Assembly: GCF_036014215.1 (NCBI RefSeq)
Contig: NZ_CP107922.1
Location: 124,001-188,000, forward strand
DNA from: Streptomyces sp. NBC_00440
GTDB taxonomy: Bacteria; Actinomycetota; Actinomycetes; Streptomycetales; Streptomycetaceae
Length of the DNA stretch: 64,000 nt
Reading direction: 5' to 3'
Of the stretch, positions 44,790 to 53,398 are shown piece after piece. The position numbers and the translations under genes are program-made. Numbering within the stretch: the stretch's first letter is position 1; each line of letters starts with the position of its first letter. Below the pieces are notes generated by a model. It searched no databases and had not been told where the DNA came from. It worked only from the letters and a program-made list of their open reading frames with translations.

Positions 44790-45641
44790 TCACGCGCTCC
44801 CGGACGGGGCGAGACGAGCCCACCACACCCGCAGCAGCATCGGCGGGTGGCTGCGCAACGCCAGAAGCGCGGCCCACAGCCGTCGCACCAGAGGAATTTG
44901 GCGGGTATCGGCCAGGTCCTGCTTCCAGGCCGCGACCGCGACGCGGCGGCCGCAGTGGCGTGCGGCCTCGCGGTCACAGGCCAGCTCAGTCCACCACTGG
45001 TAGCCGATGCCGACGGCGGTGAGGACGGCCAGAACGAGGAGGGCCTGGGCTAGCGGCAGGAGCCCGGCGCACAGCACGATCAGGGCGGCGCGGAGCGTCG
45101 TGGTGCCCAGGCGGGCCCGTGCATCATTGCGGCGAAGGTGCGCAAGCTCGTGCTCCAGGATGTAGGGCAGGACGTTGCTGCGGTCGGGAAACAGCCAGAA
45201 GTACCCCAGGTCGACATGACCGCCGCGTCCGGAGCGGGTCGATGCCGCTTCGTGCCACAGGCCGATCCGACCGCCGGTCACGGCCAGCGAGACGTGCTCC
45301 AGGTCTGATGCGCGGATGAAGTCCTGCACCCGGTCCTCGACTTGGCGCATCTGTCCGACCATGAACTCAGTGTCCGGGTCGATCGGGCCGCCCCTGTGCA
45401 CCGGGCCGTCGGGGCGCAGGCGGGCGTGCCAGGTCATGTCTTGGCTCACCAGACCGGACCAGATCGCATTGCTCAGAGACAAGCCGGCCAGGAACCACCA
45501 GATCGCGGCGGTAATGACCGCGGCCGCCACGACGCCGCCGACAGCGGGCGGATGCTGCCAGCACACGGCCGCTACCCCGCATGCCATCACCGTCAGCGTG
45601 GCTCGTGCCAACCACCCGTACGACACCTTCTCCAAGCCCAT
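44790..45641 (-). CDS. M48-family membrane metallopeptidase
   Basis: 283 residues from ATG 45641. N-terminal membrane helices (LTVMACGVAAVCW; GVVAAAVITAAIWWFLAGL), zinc motif ILEHELAHLRRNDAR (about residue 164), further helices (LIVLCAGLLPLAQALLVLAV), and the third ligand region WWTELACDREAARHCG. Typical of HtpX/BlaR-like M48 peptidases acting at the membrane on misfolded or regulatory proteins. Divergent from the gene at 45730; the intergenic region has a GTGCAACCCTGCA motif. Confidence 0.88.
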   Translation of the reverse strand: MGLEKVSYGWLARATLTVMACGVAAVCWQHPPAVGGVVAAAVITAAIWWFLAGLSLSNAIWSGLVSQDMTWHARLRPDGPVHRGGPIDPDTEFMVGQMRQVEDRVQDFIRASDLEHVSLAVTGGRIGLWHEAASTRSGRGGHVDLGYFWLFPDRSNVLPYILEHELAHLRRNDARARLGTTTLRAALIVLCAGLLPLAQALLVLAVLTAVGIGYQWWTELACDREAARHCGRRVAVAAWKQDLADTRQIPLVRRLWAALLALRSHPPMLLRVWWARLAPSGSA

Positions 45642-45691
45642 GGTATGGACCGTACCGGCAGGGCTGTCACCTCGTGACGGATCGCTCTCCC

Positions 45692-45704
45692 GTGCAACCC
45701 TGCA
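45692..45704. promoter_or_regulatory. Second copy of the GTGCAACCCTGCA motif
   Basis: Exact 13-base match to 3623-3635, which is part of the operator between the HTH and Hsp70-like genes. Here too it lies between divergent genes (M48 peptidase and the gene at 45730). Suggests a shared regulator. Confidence 0.45.
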
Positions 45705-45729
45705 ATGTGTGTACCTGCTGGAATGCCGT

Positions 45730-46089
45730 GTGAGGCGCACAGTCGGCGGAGTTGCTGCGGGTCAGAACGCCATGGAGGCCCGCGACTTCGGGATCTCTAC
45801 TGACCGGGCCTGCCTGGAGATCGAGCACGTCTTATACGACGCCGCCGTGCTGCGGCACACGATCACCGTCGACTTCAGCGGCCAGCCGTGCGTCATCCGG
45901 CACGCGCCCACCCCCGAGGAGCTCGCGCGCCCCGAGGAGCCGGCCCTACCCCCGGCCCTTCCTGCCGATCGGCGGATCGAGCCGGCGCGGACGGTCGGTG
46001 CCGGCCGCGCTCTTCCCGTACGGGGTCGCCCTGTGGTCATCCGGCTCCCTCTTCGGGAGCCTGATGCTGCACCTGGCTTCGAGCCGTGA
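45730..46089 (+). CDS. Small hypothetical protein
   Basis: 119 residues from GTG 45730, or 105 from ATG 45772 (MEARDFGISTDRACLEIEHV). DAAVLRHTITVDFSGQPCVI is strand-like; the rest is Pro/Ala/Glu-rich. The 3' end overlaps the convergent zinc-ribbon gene by 53 bases. Function unknown. Confidence 0.5.
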   Translation: MRRTVGGVAAGQNAMEARDFGISTDRACLEIEHVLYDAAVLRHTITVDFSGQPCVIRHAPTPEELARPEEPALPPALPADRRIEPARTVGAGRALPVRGRPVVIRLPLREPDAAPGFEP

Positions 46090-46618
46090 TCCGTGCCCGC
46101 TTGGTCTCCTCGCGCTGCTGCAAGGTGCCCTGGCGCTCCTGAGACTCGATCTCCAGGCGCTTGGTCTCCGCGTCCAGTGCGTTCCTTCTCCGCTGAGTAG
46201 TGGCCTCGATCTGCGCCTTCGCGATGGCCGCGGCCGCCGTGAAGCTGGCTGCCACCGTGCCTCCCGTGATCAGTTCGTCAAAGATCGCCGGCTCGGAAGA
46301 GCGTTGGACGGCTGCCCGGGCGGACTCGACGCTGGTGTCCAGGTCGGGAAGAGGACGCGCGGGGAGTTGGAATTGGGGGCAGACGAAACCAGGCTCGGGG
46401 CTGGCGAAGTCGAAGCCGAAGCCGAAGTCGAAGCCGCACGCTTCGCAGTACCGGCCCGTTCGCGTCGTGGCGCAGTCCGGGCAGAAGCCATCCGGGCCGT
46501 CGTCGGCCCCAGGTGGCCGCTTCGGCACCTGCGGCTCGGGCGGCGATGGCATCGTCACACCGCACTCATCGCAAAAGTCATCTGAGAGTGACCGGTGGCC
46601 AGTTGGGCACGTGGGCAT
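46037..46618 (-). CDS. Double zinc-ribbon protein with coiled-coil tail
   Basis: 193 residues from ATG 46618. Two ribbons: CPTGHRSLSDDFCDECG and FCPDCATTRTGRYCEACGF. A Phe/Gly stretch (DFGFGFDFA) follows, then a hydrophobic segment (ELITGGTVAASFTAAAAIAK) and a charged coiled coil (ETKRLEIESQERQGTLQQRE). The CPxGH..S.D.FCxxCG ribbon is common in actinobacterial signalling proteins. Possibly membrane-tethered. Function unknown. Confidence 0.7.
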   Translation of the reverse strand: MPTCPTGHRSLSDDFCDECGVTMPSPPEPQVPKRPPGADDGPDGFCPDCATTRTGRYCEACGFDFGFGFDFASPEPGFVCPQFQLPARPLPDLDTSVESARAAVQRSSEPAIFDELITGGTVAASFTAAAAIAKAQIEATTQRRRNALDAETKRLEIESQERQGTLQQREETKRARITARSQVQHQAPEEGAG

Positions 46619-46659
46619 ATCAGCAGGGTAGCCCCGGCACGCAGCGAGAACCGCGGGCT

Positions 46660-47094
46660 TCAGTGTGAACGTCCCCTCGGCTCCATCGCCGAGTTCGAGC
46701 ACGCCCCTCCTTGAAAGCCGGCCTCCTCGGCTCGGGCCCGGAGCAGCGCGGCGGCCTCGCTCGCCGCAACCTGGCGGCGACGCTGGACGCGGACCGGGCC
46801 CATCGGAGCCGGTGCATCATCCGGCACCGCGGGCGGCTCGGGGAAGGCCCTGCAGCTGAGCTCGCGCATCGCCCTGTTCTGCCGCTCCACCCCCTCCGCG
46901 ATGCCCGGGGCCATCCGTGGCGGCGGCACGGCCTGGCCGTGCGCCTCGATCGCACGGCGATATCCGTCCGGCGGAGTCCGGCGCTGCACCGGCACGGCGG
47001 GCGCCGCCGGTTGTGGAGCCGCGGCAACCGACACGGCCGGGCCGGCCTTCGTGGGCGCCAGGACGTGTAGGGAGCGGACGTTCGCGCCGGGCAC
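46660..47094 (-). CDS. Hypothetical Ala/Pro-rich protein
   Basis: 144 residues from ATG 47094. DGYRRAIEAHGQAVPPPRM and IAEGVERQNRAMRELSCR suggest helices; the rest is low complexity. Upstream of the zinc-ribbon gene on the same strand. Codon bias is fair, but no motif is present, so existence is moderately supported. Confidence 0.45.
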   Translation of the reverse strand: MPGANVRSLHVLAPTKAGPAVSVAAAPQPAAPAVPVQRRTPPDGYRRAIEAHGQAVPPPRMAPGIAEGVERQNRAMRELSCRAFPEPPAVPDDAPAPMGPVRVQRRRQVAASEAAALLRARAEEAGFQGGACSNSAMEPRGRSH

Positions 47095-47177
47095 ATGATG
47101 CCTGGAACGGGCGGCGGGTGTCTGGGGCGGCCGCCGGCACCCCGGGATCGCGGGACGGATACGGCCGGGTGTCGGGG

Positions 47178-47849
47178 TTACGCGGGGCTGTCGGTGCCGT
47201 CCGGGGTGTCAGCGTTCAGTTCGGTGTGCTGCGGGGTGAGGTGCTTGTACTGGTCCGGGGTGGGCGGCAGCGCCGCGTGGTCCGTCTCCGCGGCTTTTGT
47301 CTCGGCGTACTTATCGGTGTCGGCCGTACGACTTCGACGGCCGGCCTGGTCGGTGAGCCGGTGCCGGATCTCGGCTGTCCTCGGGGCGGCCCAAATCTGG
47401 ACGAGGTGCTCTTCCAGGACCGTGTCGCCCTCATCCGCGTAGATATCGCCGGCGGCGGCTGCCGCGTCCCGGCCGCGTGCGTGGACCCGGAACCTCCACC
47501 ACTGGTGCTCCTCCGGATCTCCGAGGAGGGGCACCTCGTCCAGGTCGTCGGAGAGGGGATCGCCCACCAGGGGGCCCTCGGCCGGGAAGTACAGACTGAC
47601 CTCGACGACCTCGTCCCAGCCTTCGCAGTCCAGCGGCGGCTCGACGCCGGTCACATCGAAAACGACATCGACGTCGCCATAGGAGGTACCGGTCAGGACC
47701 GAGGCGTAGGTCGATTCGTCATTGACACGGACCAACCCATTACCTTCGAGCCTGTCGTCGATGTCCTGCTCCGGTGCCTCGGCATCCGTGTCGAACATGA
47801 CGTACTGATGATGCGAAACCCGTACTCGGCTTGGCCCCTGAACCGCCAT
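47178..47849 (-). CDS. Hypothetical acidic protein
   Basis: 223 residues from ATG 47849 (GTG 47852 alternative; GGGGAG just upstream). HHQYVMFDTDAEAPEQDIDD, GDVDVVFDVTGVEPPLDCEG and VVEVSLYFPAEGPLVGDPL alternate strands and acidic turns. DEGDTVLEEHLVQIWAAPR follows. An earlier ATG at 47879 lies in the terminator hairpin and is rejected. No family known. Confidence 0.6.
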   Translation of the reverse strand: MAVQGPSRVRVSHHQYVMFDTDAEAPEQDIDDRLEGNGLVRVNDESTYASVLTGTSYGDVDVVFDVTGVEPPLDCEGWDEVVEVSLYFPAEGPLVGDPLSDDLDEVPLLGDPEEHQWWRFRVHARGRDAAAAAGDIYADEGDTVLEEHLVQIWAAPRTAEIRHRLTDQAGRRSRTADTDKYAETKAAETDHAALPPTPDQYKHLTPQHTELNADTPDGTDSPA

Positions 47850-47876
47850 CACTCCCCGATCCTCCACCTCGGACAC

Positions 47877-47924
47877 CATGCTGCGGTCCCACACACCCGA
47901 ACCGGTGAGTGGGACCGCAGCATG
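47877..47924. terminator. Perfect 16-bp hairpin after nuclease gene
   Basis: CATGCTGCGGTCCCAC (47877-47892) pairs exactly with GTGGGACCGCAGCATG (47909-47924), 16-base loop. Lies 17 bases after the stop of the NucA/NucB-like gene (minus strand) and before the next gene. Confidence 0.8.
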
Positions 47925-47940
47925 AAACACGCGCGTCGCG

Positions 47941-48942
47941 TCAGACCGCGACCCAGAAGCCATCCTTGTCCATGACGCGCTCCTGCTTGTAGAAGCCGAT
48001 GATCCGGCCCCCCTGCTTGTCCTGTTCCGTGGCCGGGACCATGGCAATGCCACGGCTGGCTGCCGGCAGCGCCGTGCCGCCTTCGTAGGTCCTGGCGAAC
48101 GGGTACTCATCGCAGGACTTGCCAGGTACAGGCTTCGCCTTTCCGCAGACAGCCCGCCGGTTCGCGTTCGCCTTCGCATCGCTGGTGAGTCGGCGCAGCG
48201 GGTGCCCGGAGCCGGGCTTGCCGTAGTGCCCGCCCTTGCCCTGGATCCTGCGGATGTTCTTCGCGATGTCGGGCAGGGTGCTCATGGTCGTCAGGGTGGG
48301 TTTGTACTTCGGGAAGACGCAGCCGGGGCTCAGGATGCGGCGGGTGTTGGCCGCGTTCCAGAAGGAGTCGTCGCAGCGGAATCCCAGTGAGGAATACGAG
48401 AAACTTCCCAGGGTGTAGCCGGGCTTGCTGAACGTGAAGGTGTACTTGGCCGCGCTGCTGTGGATCTTGTTCTTCTTGACCCCGTCGCTGTAGTCGACCT
48501 TGCCCGAGAAGGCAGCCCCCAGCGTGTGGCTGGAGACGTGGCTGGTCGCCTTGCACGGGCTGCCGCAGGAGACCGATGTCGCCATCCGGATACCGCTGGC
48601 ACTACCGGCGATCGCCGCCTTGCTGACGCGTGTGGTCTCCGACCACTTCAGCGACTTCTTGTTGAGCGTCATCTCGTGGCTGATCGTGAACGTCGCCCGC
48701 CCGACCTCCTTGCCGTTACGCAGCACCTGGACACTCGCCTGAGAGGTCTGGCACGCCACGCTCCGGTTGTAGACAACCGCGTTGACCCTGCACGTGGCGC
48801 CGGCGGCCGCGCCGGCACTGGCAGCCATGGCCGCCGGGCTCTGCGTCACCTTCAGCTCATTGTGGGCCGGGTCGGCCTGAGCCGCCCCCATACATGTACC
48901 CGCAACAGCCAGCGCCACGGCAGCGGTCACAGCCGTACGCAT
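47941..48942 (-). CDS. Secreted NucA/NucB-type deoxyribonuclease
   Basis: 333 residues from ATG 48942; TTG 48957 with a GGGGGA Shine-Dalgarno would add five residues. Signal peptide (RTAVTAAVALAVAGTCMGAA-QA). Middle part is a beta-rich, cysteine-containing domain (ATCRVNAVVYNRSVACQTSQ; SVSCGSPCKATSH). C-terminal nuclease motif KSCDEYPFARTYEGGTAL is the NucA/NucB signature (catalytic D-E-YPFA). Expected extracellular DNase, like the two DUF1524 proteins. Followed by a strong hairpin. Confidence 0.88.
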   Translation of the reverse strand: MRTAVTAAVALAVAGTCMGAAQADPAHNELKVTQSPAAMAASAGAAAGATCRVNAVVYNRSVACQTSQASVQVLRNGKEVGRATFTISHEMTLNKKSLKWSETTRVSKAAIAGSASGIRMATSVSCGSPCKATSHVSSHTLGAAFSGKVDYSDGVKKNKIHSSAAKYTFTFSKPGYTLGSFSYSSLGFRCDDSFWNAANTRRILSPGCVFPKYKPTLTTMSTLPDIAKNIRRIQGKGGHYGKPGSGHPLRRLTSDAKANANRRAVCGKAKPVPGKSCDEYPFARTYEGGTALPAASRGIAMVPATEQDKQGGRIIGFYKQERVMDKDGFWVAV

Positions 48943-49193
48943 TCGTCCGAACAACAAAGTACTTCCCCCTCGCCGTCGTACCACTCAGGCACCCTGTGCA
49001 CCCGTCATGACGACAGCGCGACGAAACTACGGCCGATCACTCCACCACACCCTGCCCATCCCGCCCAAACGACGAAATACCGCACGGGAATGGCCGATTC
49101 CTCTCACCTGCAGCAGAACGCACTCACCGCTCCCGAACGGGAGAGCACCCGGATCGCGAGACTCATTTCCGTTGTACAGCTACCGGCTCAAAC

Positions 49194-49757
49194 TCAGGCC
49201 GGCGATAGGCCGCTAGTGTCCAGGTCCAGGTTGAACGGGTCCGGCAGTCGTACCACCGCACCGAACGGGTGCGGGCCGTCAACGCGGGTGTAGCCCAGGT
49301 GTCCGGGCTCGGAGAACAGGGTGATGCTGCCCTCGATCCGGTCGACGAGGAGGTAGAGCGGGGCCCGGTACTCGGCATACCGGCGCCGCTTCACGATCCG
49401 GTCGGATTCAGCGTTCGACTCCGACGTCACTTCCACGACGAGGAAAGTCTGATCGGGGAGCAGCGCCCCGCCGCCCCTGGCAAGTTCCTCAGGAACGACG
49501 GCGATATCGGGCACGTACCAGTTCGACGACCCGGGCAAGTCCAGGTTCCCGGACCCTTCAACACATCCGAGTTCGTCAACACGGTCCTCGAGCTGGCGGC
49601 GTACTACTCGGGCGGCCCGCTCGTGGTCCCAGGTCGGTGACACGGGCTCAATGATCCCCTCGATGATCTGGACACGGTCCCCGCGGATGTGCTGGACGGC
49701 GTATTTGAGCGCGCGTTCGGAATCGATGCCGTACGTGTAGTCGGGTGCGCTCGTCAT
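49194..49757 (-). CDS. Uma2-family PD-(D/E)XK endonuclease-like protein
   Basis: 187 residues from ATG 49757. Uma2/DUF820 pattern: YEIIEGI-like RVQIIEGIIEPVSPTWDHER, SNWYVPDIAVVPEE (catalytic D), FLVVEVTSESNAESD (E-x-T/V) and KRRRYAEYRAPLYLLVDR (K-x-Y-x-x-x-x-P-x-Y). Uma2 proteins are abundant in actinobacteria, with no proven role. Complete. Confidence 0.9.
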   Translation of the reverse strand: MTSAPDYTYGIDSERALKYAVQHIRGDRVQIIEGIIEPVSPTWDHERAARVVRRQLEDRVDELGCVEGSGNLDLPGSSNWYVPDIAVVPEELARGGGALLPDQTFLVVEVTSESNAESDRIVKRRRYAEYRAPLYLLVDRIEGSITLFSEPGHLGYTRVDGPHPFGAVVRLPDPFNLDLDTSGLSPA

Positions 49758-50078
49758 CCCGCGTCTCCTCCTACTCAGCCAGTCCTGACAACTCAGGGTA
49801 GCGGCCAAGCACCCGTATCTGGGTTCAACCTCTACAAGGGCCGTGACGCGCACCGCCCCATCGCAACATACCGAGCGCCAGACCAGCCTGTGCGAGACCG
49901 TTGGTGGTGGTCGCCGCGGCGCAGCGACCACGCGGTGCGAGGCGAGCCGCGCGACGGTAGCCCTCGCACCCGGTCTCTCTGGTCTTGCTGGAGCGGCGGG
50001 GCCGGTCTGCCGCTCCAGCGTCGTCGAGTTCCGCCGCCAGCGCGGGTCGTAGTAATGGCGATCGCGTTGCGATACCGG
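49758..50078. other. Intergenic region, no supported gene
   Basis: About 320 bases up to the left end of the IS5-type element. No motif or good codon bias on either strand. Confidence 0.4.
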
Positions 50079-50960
50079 CTAAGACCTGTCCCGTAAATGA
50101 TCTCTGCCTGGTGTGGGCGTGGACGGTGACCAGCCCGACCGCTCGTCTATCCGGCGAGGTTGAGGTTGTGCAGGCGGGCGATTCCGAGCATGGCGTGGTG
50201 GATGCCATCGCCCTTGAGGCGGCAGTCGCGGAGGATCTTCCAGGTCTTCATACGGGCGAAGACGTGCTCGACGCGGGCGCGGACCTGTTTGTGGGACTTG
50301 TTGTGGGCGTGTTTCCAGTCGGGCAGTTCCTCGCCCTTGCGGCGCCGGTGTGGCATCACCAGCCCGGTGCCCGGATAGCCACCGTCGGCGATCGTCATGG
50401 TCTTACCGACGGCGGCCTTCGCGCCGGACTCCTCCCACGCCTTGCAGTCGTTGCGGTTGCCGGGCAGAGGCCGGCCGACCACCACAACGAGCCGAGTGTT
50501 AGCGTCGATAACGACCTGGTGGTTCGTGGAGTACCGGTAGTTCTTGGACTGCTCGGCGATGGTGTGGTCGCGGGTGGGCACCAGGGTGCCGTCCACGATG
50601 AGCACGGTGTTCTTACGGAACCGCTTGCGGGGCCGCAGCGCGAGCGACGACCGAGGTGATCGATGATGCGGTCAGCCGCGGACTTCGAAATACCGAAGAG
50701 CGGGGCAAGCTGGCGCAACGTCAAGTTCGTTCGCCAGTACGCCGCTACCAGCAGCACCCGGTCCTCCAGCGGAAGAGACCACGGGCGGCCCTTGCGCACC
50801 GGATCCGCACCCTCGCGGCGCAGCGCAGTCACCAACTTGCCGAAGATACGCGGGCTCAGCCCCGTGAACGGGGCTATCCAAGACGGCTCCGACGCCGTGA
50901 TCACACCAGCCACAGCAAGATCATCTCACCTGTGACCAGCAGTTACGGGACAGGTCTTAG
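50079..50960 (-). mobile_element. IS5-type insertion sequence with frameshifted transposase
   Basis: Perfect 18-bp inverted ends: CTAAGACCTGTCCCGTAA at 50079-50096 and its complement at 50943-50960. About 882 bp, carrying one transposase gene on the minus strand that is broken by a one-base deletion. Not autonomous as read. Confidence 0.88.
50147..50913 (-). pseudogene. IS5-type DDE transposase, one-base frameshift
   Basis: N-terminal part from GTG/ATG 50913 (GLSPRIFGKLVTALRREGAD; LFGISKSAADRIIDHLG) and C-terminal part from about 50640 (RKNTVLIVDGTLVPTRDHTI; GRPLPGNRNDCKAWEESGA; HVFARMKTWKILRDCRLKGD) are in adjacent frames. Restoring one base near 50650 (CTCGGTCGTC to CTCGGTCCGTC on the minus strand) joins them. 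DDE catalytic residues are in the second part. Either inactive, or read by programmed frameshift, or a sequence error. Confidence 0.85.
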
Positions 50961-51344
50961 GACTTGTCCCGCCGCCGTAGGGTGCGCGCATGACACACGA
51001 GACCCAGCGGCTCGTTCAGGGCGGCGATTGCCGCGGAGGTGCTACTCCTCGACCCTGACGTGCGTGCTTCGCCAGCTCTGGTCTCGGAGCTTCCGGACCC
51101 GAAGTTCACCGAAATCGCAGCGTCGGGACGACGCTGGGACGCAACATCGATTCTCACGGTGACGCTGGTTCGGTGGTCCCGGAGTCCCCTGTGGCGGCCA
51201 ACGAGATGGTCGGTGCTGAGCACGGCCCCGACGATGCGGGTGCTGGGCCACCCGCCAGGCTTCCGTCACGAGCTTGGCTGCCGGCCCATCCGTTCATCGC
51301 CGGGGAACGCACAGGTGTACCCACCCACGTCGGCCGCCCGGCAG
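50961..51344. other. Intergenic region, no supported gene
   Basis: About 380 bases between the IS5-type element and the IS3 relic. Weak frames without motifs; likely decayed sequence. Confidence 0.4.
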
Positions 51345-51542
51345 GTGGCCGACGGCCGCCTGGCCGCCCGGATACGGGCGGTGCACCAGGAATCGGACGG
51401 CACCTACGGAGCCCCCGAGGATCACCGTCGAGCTCCGCGAGACGAACGGTGAGGCGGTCAACCACAAGCGGGTCGCCAGGATCATGCGGGAGTCCGGGAT
51501 CGAAGGGGTCCGGTTGCGCCGCCGGCACCGCACCACCGTCAA
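51345..51542 (+). mobile_element. IS3-family OrfB relic next to CRISPR array
   Basis: GRLAARIRAVHQESDGTYGA in one frame, then RITVELRETNGEAVNHKRVA and RLRRRHRTTV in the next: the HTH_21-type N-terminal part of IS3 OrfB, with a frameshift near 51412. Similarity ends 12 bases before the first CRISPR repeat. Not functional. Confidence 0.8.
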
Positions 51543-51554
51543 CGCCGCCGGCCC

Positions 51555-52010
51555 GGGACCATCCCCGCGGGCGCGGGGAGCAGCGCAGCGGTGCGGGCTG
51601 CTCGTTGATGTGCTGGGGACCATCCCCGCGGGCGCGGGGAGCAGTCACCTCCGGATCAGGGCCTGAGACCGAACCCGGGACCATCCCCGCGGGCGCGGGG
51701 AGCAGACGGCGGCGGCGATGCCGAGAGCTGGGATGAGGGGACCATCCCCGTGGGCGCGGGGAGCAGATCTTCGGCGGGAGCGCCTTGACCTTGGCGTCGG
51801 GACCATCCCCGCGGGCGCGGGGAGCAGTGGTTGAGCGGGACGGGGACGCGTGGACGCTGGGGACCATCCCCGCGGGCGCGGGGAGCAGCGCGCGGGGTTC
51901 TTCAGTTCGCTGCCGACCGGGGGACCATCCCCGCGGGCGCGGGGAGCAGTATCCCCCCTTGATCTGGTCGAACTCATCGACGGGACCATCCCCGCGGGCG
52001 CGGGGAGCAG
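51555..52010 (-). CRISPR. Type I-E CRISPR array 1 (8 repeats, 7 spacers)
   Basis: Eight 29-base repeats with an exact 61-base period: starts 51555, 51616, 51677, 51738, 51799, 51860, 51921, 51982. All spacers are 32 bases. On the plus strand the repeat reads GGGACCATCCCCGCGGGC then GCGGGGAGCAG; the palindrome CCCCGCG...CGCGGGG gives the Cas6e hairpin. The repeat at 51738 has C to T in its middle. Orientation matches array 2 only on the minus strand, so the transcript runs left, in the same direction as cas2, with the leader at 52011 and above. Spacer targets not identified. Confidence 0.98.
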
Positions 52011-52100
52011 ACTGCGCGACCTGCGGTTTAGCCAGCCGCAGCGCTTCTTTCCGAGTAGTTTGACCGACTCCGACATACCGGGATGGAGTTGCAAAACTTC
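52011..52100 (-). promoter_or_regulatory. Probable leader of CRISPR array 1
   Basis: Roughly 90 bases between the first repeat (52010) and the end of cas2. It is less GC-rich than the surroundings. No extra repeat follows the 52010 repeat, so this is the leader side. Ends GCAGT next to the repeat, as array 2 leader ends ACAGT. Confidence 0.55.
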
Positions 52101-52448
52101 TCATCTAGCACCGAATCGCCTCCGTTTTGCGATCTTGCTCCATGTTTTCGGTCCTGGGGAGGGCGATTTGGCTTGAGCGCCCGGGCGGTGGATCAGTGTC
52201 AGGCCCTCATGGTCAGTCGGACGCCATGCGTGGTCGTGCGTACGAAAGGTGAAGCCTTGTTCATTGTTCGAGGTGTGGGCGAGTAGGGCTCGGCCTTGGC
52301 CCGCGTATTGCTGGACTTCGTTCCAAAGCACGTCGCGGATGCGGGCTGAGGGGTTGCCGATGAAGACACCCGCCGAGATTTCGAGGAGCCAGCGGGTGAG
52401 GAATCCCCGAAGCCCGGGCGGGCAGTTGGTGAGGACGATGACGGTCAC
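52101..52448 (-). CDS. cas2e: CRISPR adaptation protein Cas2e
   Basis: 115 residues from GTG 52448, four-base overlap with cas1. TNCPPGLRGFLTRWLLEISA and GVFIGNPSARIRDVLWNEV match type I-E Cas2. Structural partner of Cas1 in the integrase complex that inserts spacers. The tail (SPSPGPKTWSKIAKRRRFG) is longer and more basic than in E. coli. Last gene of the cas operon. Confidence 0.95.
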   Translation of the reverse strand: MTVIVLTNCPPGLRGFLTRWLLEISAGVFIGNPSARIRDVLWNEVQQYAGQGRALLAHTSNNEQGFTFRTHDHAWRPTDHEGLTLIHRPGAQAKSPSPGPKTWSKIAKRRRFGAR

Positions 52449-53398
52449 CAGGTGACCGTTTCATCGGTTCCGTAGTTGACACCGGCTGCTACCTGGTGGC
52501 CTTGGTCGCTCTGGAGCGTGACTCGGTCGAGTTCGTCTTCTCCTGCGCTTGGTCTGTCGGGCAACAGCAGCTGTTTGATGTCGTTCACGCAGCGATCCAG
52601 GAGTCCGGTCGAATGGATGCGGTCGCGCAGTCCGCGGCGAGTGCGCTGGCCGACGTCCTGCTCGTCCTCGGCTGCGATGTCGAACGCGAGGGGAATACCG
52701 ATTTCGGTTTTGTAGAGGTCGGCAACGTCCAGGACGAAGGACAGTTCGTGACCGGAGTGGACGAAGCCGAGTCCGGGGCTGCATCCGAGGGAGGCGACAA
52801 CAGCGTGAGCGATGCCGTACATGCACTGCGCCGCAGCGGTGATCGCCTGGTTGACGGGATCACCGCTGCTGAAGTCGCCGGGTGTGTACTTTCTTCCCCG
52901 CCAACGGACTCCGGTACGCGCGGCCTGGGTTCGATAGCAGTCTTTGACACGGTCCCCTTCGCGGCCGAGGAACTGGTGGCGGGTCAGGCCTGCGGGGTCT
53001 TCGTCGGGGAAGCGGAGGCGGTACATGGCGCGGGCCACAGCGAGGCGGCTGCGCATGTTGGCCCACTGAGTGGCCTGGGCTTCGACGAGCGTGGCTGAGC
53101 GGCTCAGGGCTCTGCCGCCGGCGTAGTAGCGGACGCCGTGTTCTCCGACCCAGGCAACCGCGGCTCCGCTCTCCCCGAGGACGCTCATCGCCTGGTGGGT
53201 GATGCGGGTGCCGGGGCCGAGCAGGAGAGTTCCGATGGTGGCGGAGGGGATGTGTGTGGTGCCGTCGGCATCCTCGGCGGTGATCGCGTTGGAGTCGCGG
53301 TGGATGGTGCAGCGTTCCAGGTAGATGAAGGAGACGCGTTCCGCGGTGCGGGTGAGATGCCGCGGCGTGAGAGCGCCCCGTTTACCGACCGTTGTCAC
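52445..53398 (-). CDS. cas1e: CRISPR integrase Cas1e
   Basis: 317 residues from GTG 53398. Type I-E Cas1: LTRTAERVSFIYLERCTIHR, then GREGDRVKDCYR (catalytic Glu), GLGFVHSGHELSFVLDVADL (His and Asp of the metal site). Start overlaps cas6e stop by four bases. Performs spacer integration with Cas2. All catalytic residues are present, so adaptation can be expected to work. Confidence 0.97.
   Translation of the reverse strand: MTTVGKRGALTPRHLTRTAERVSFIYLERCTIHRDSNAITAEDADGTTHIPSATIGTLLLGPGTRITHQAMSVLGESGAAVAWVGEHGVRYYAGGRALSRSATLVEAQATQWANMRSRLAVARAMYRLRFPDEDPAGLTRHQFLGREGDRVKDCYRTQAARTGVRWRGRKYTPGDFSSGDPVNQAITAAAQCMYGIAHAVVASLGCSPGLGFVHSGHELSFVLDVADLYKTEIGIPLAFDIAAEDEQDVGQRTRRGLRDRIHSTGLLDRCVNDIKQLLLPDRPSAGEDELDRVTLQSDQGHQVAAGVNYGTDETVTW

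Noticed and set aside
47850..47879. Upstream ATG at 47879 as start of the acidic protein
   Set aside because: It lies within the left arm of the perfect terminator hairpin at 47877-47924; the start with GGGGAG at 47849 is preferred.
51154..52104. Repetitive protein-like frames over CRISPR arrays (SPRPRGWS, PRARGDGP repeats)
   Set aside because: Translations of the 29-base CRISPR repeats on array 1, and likewise at 61657-62457 on array 2.
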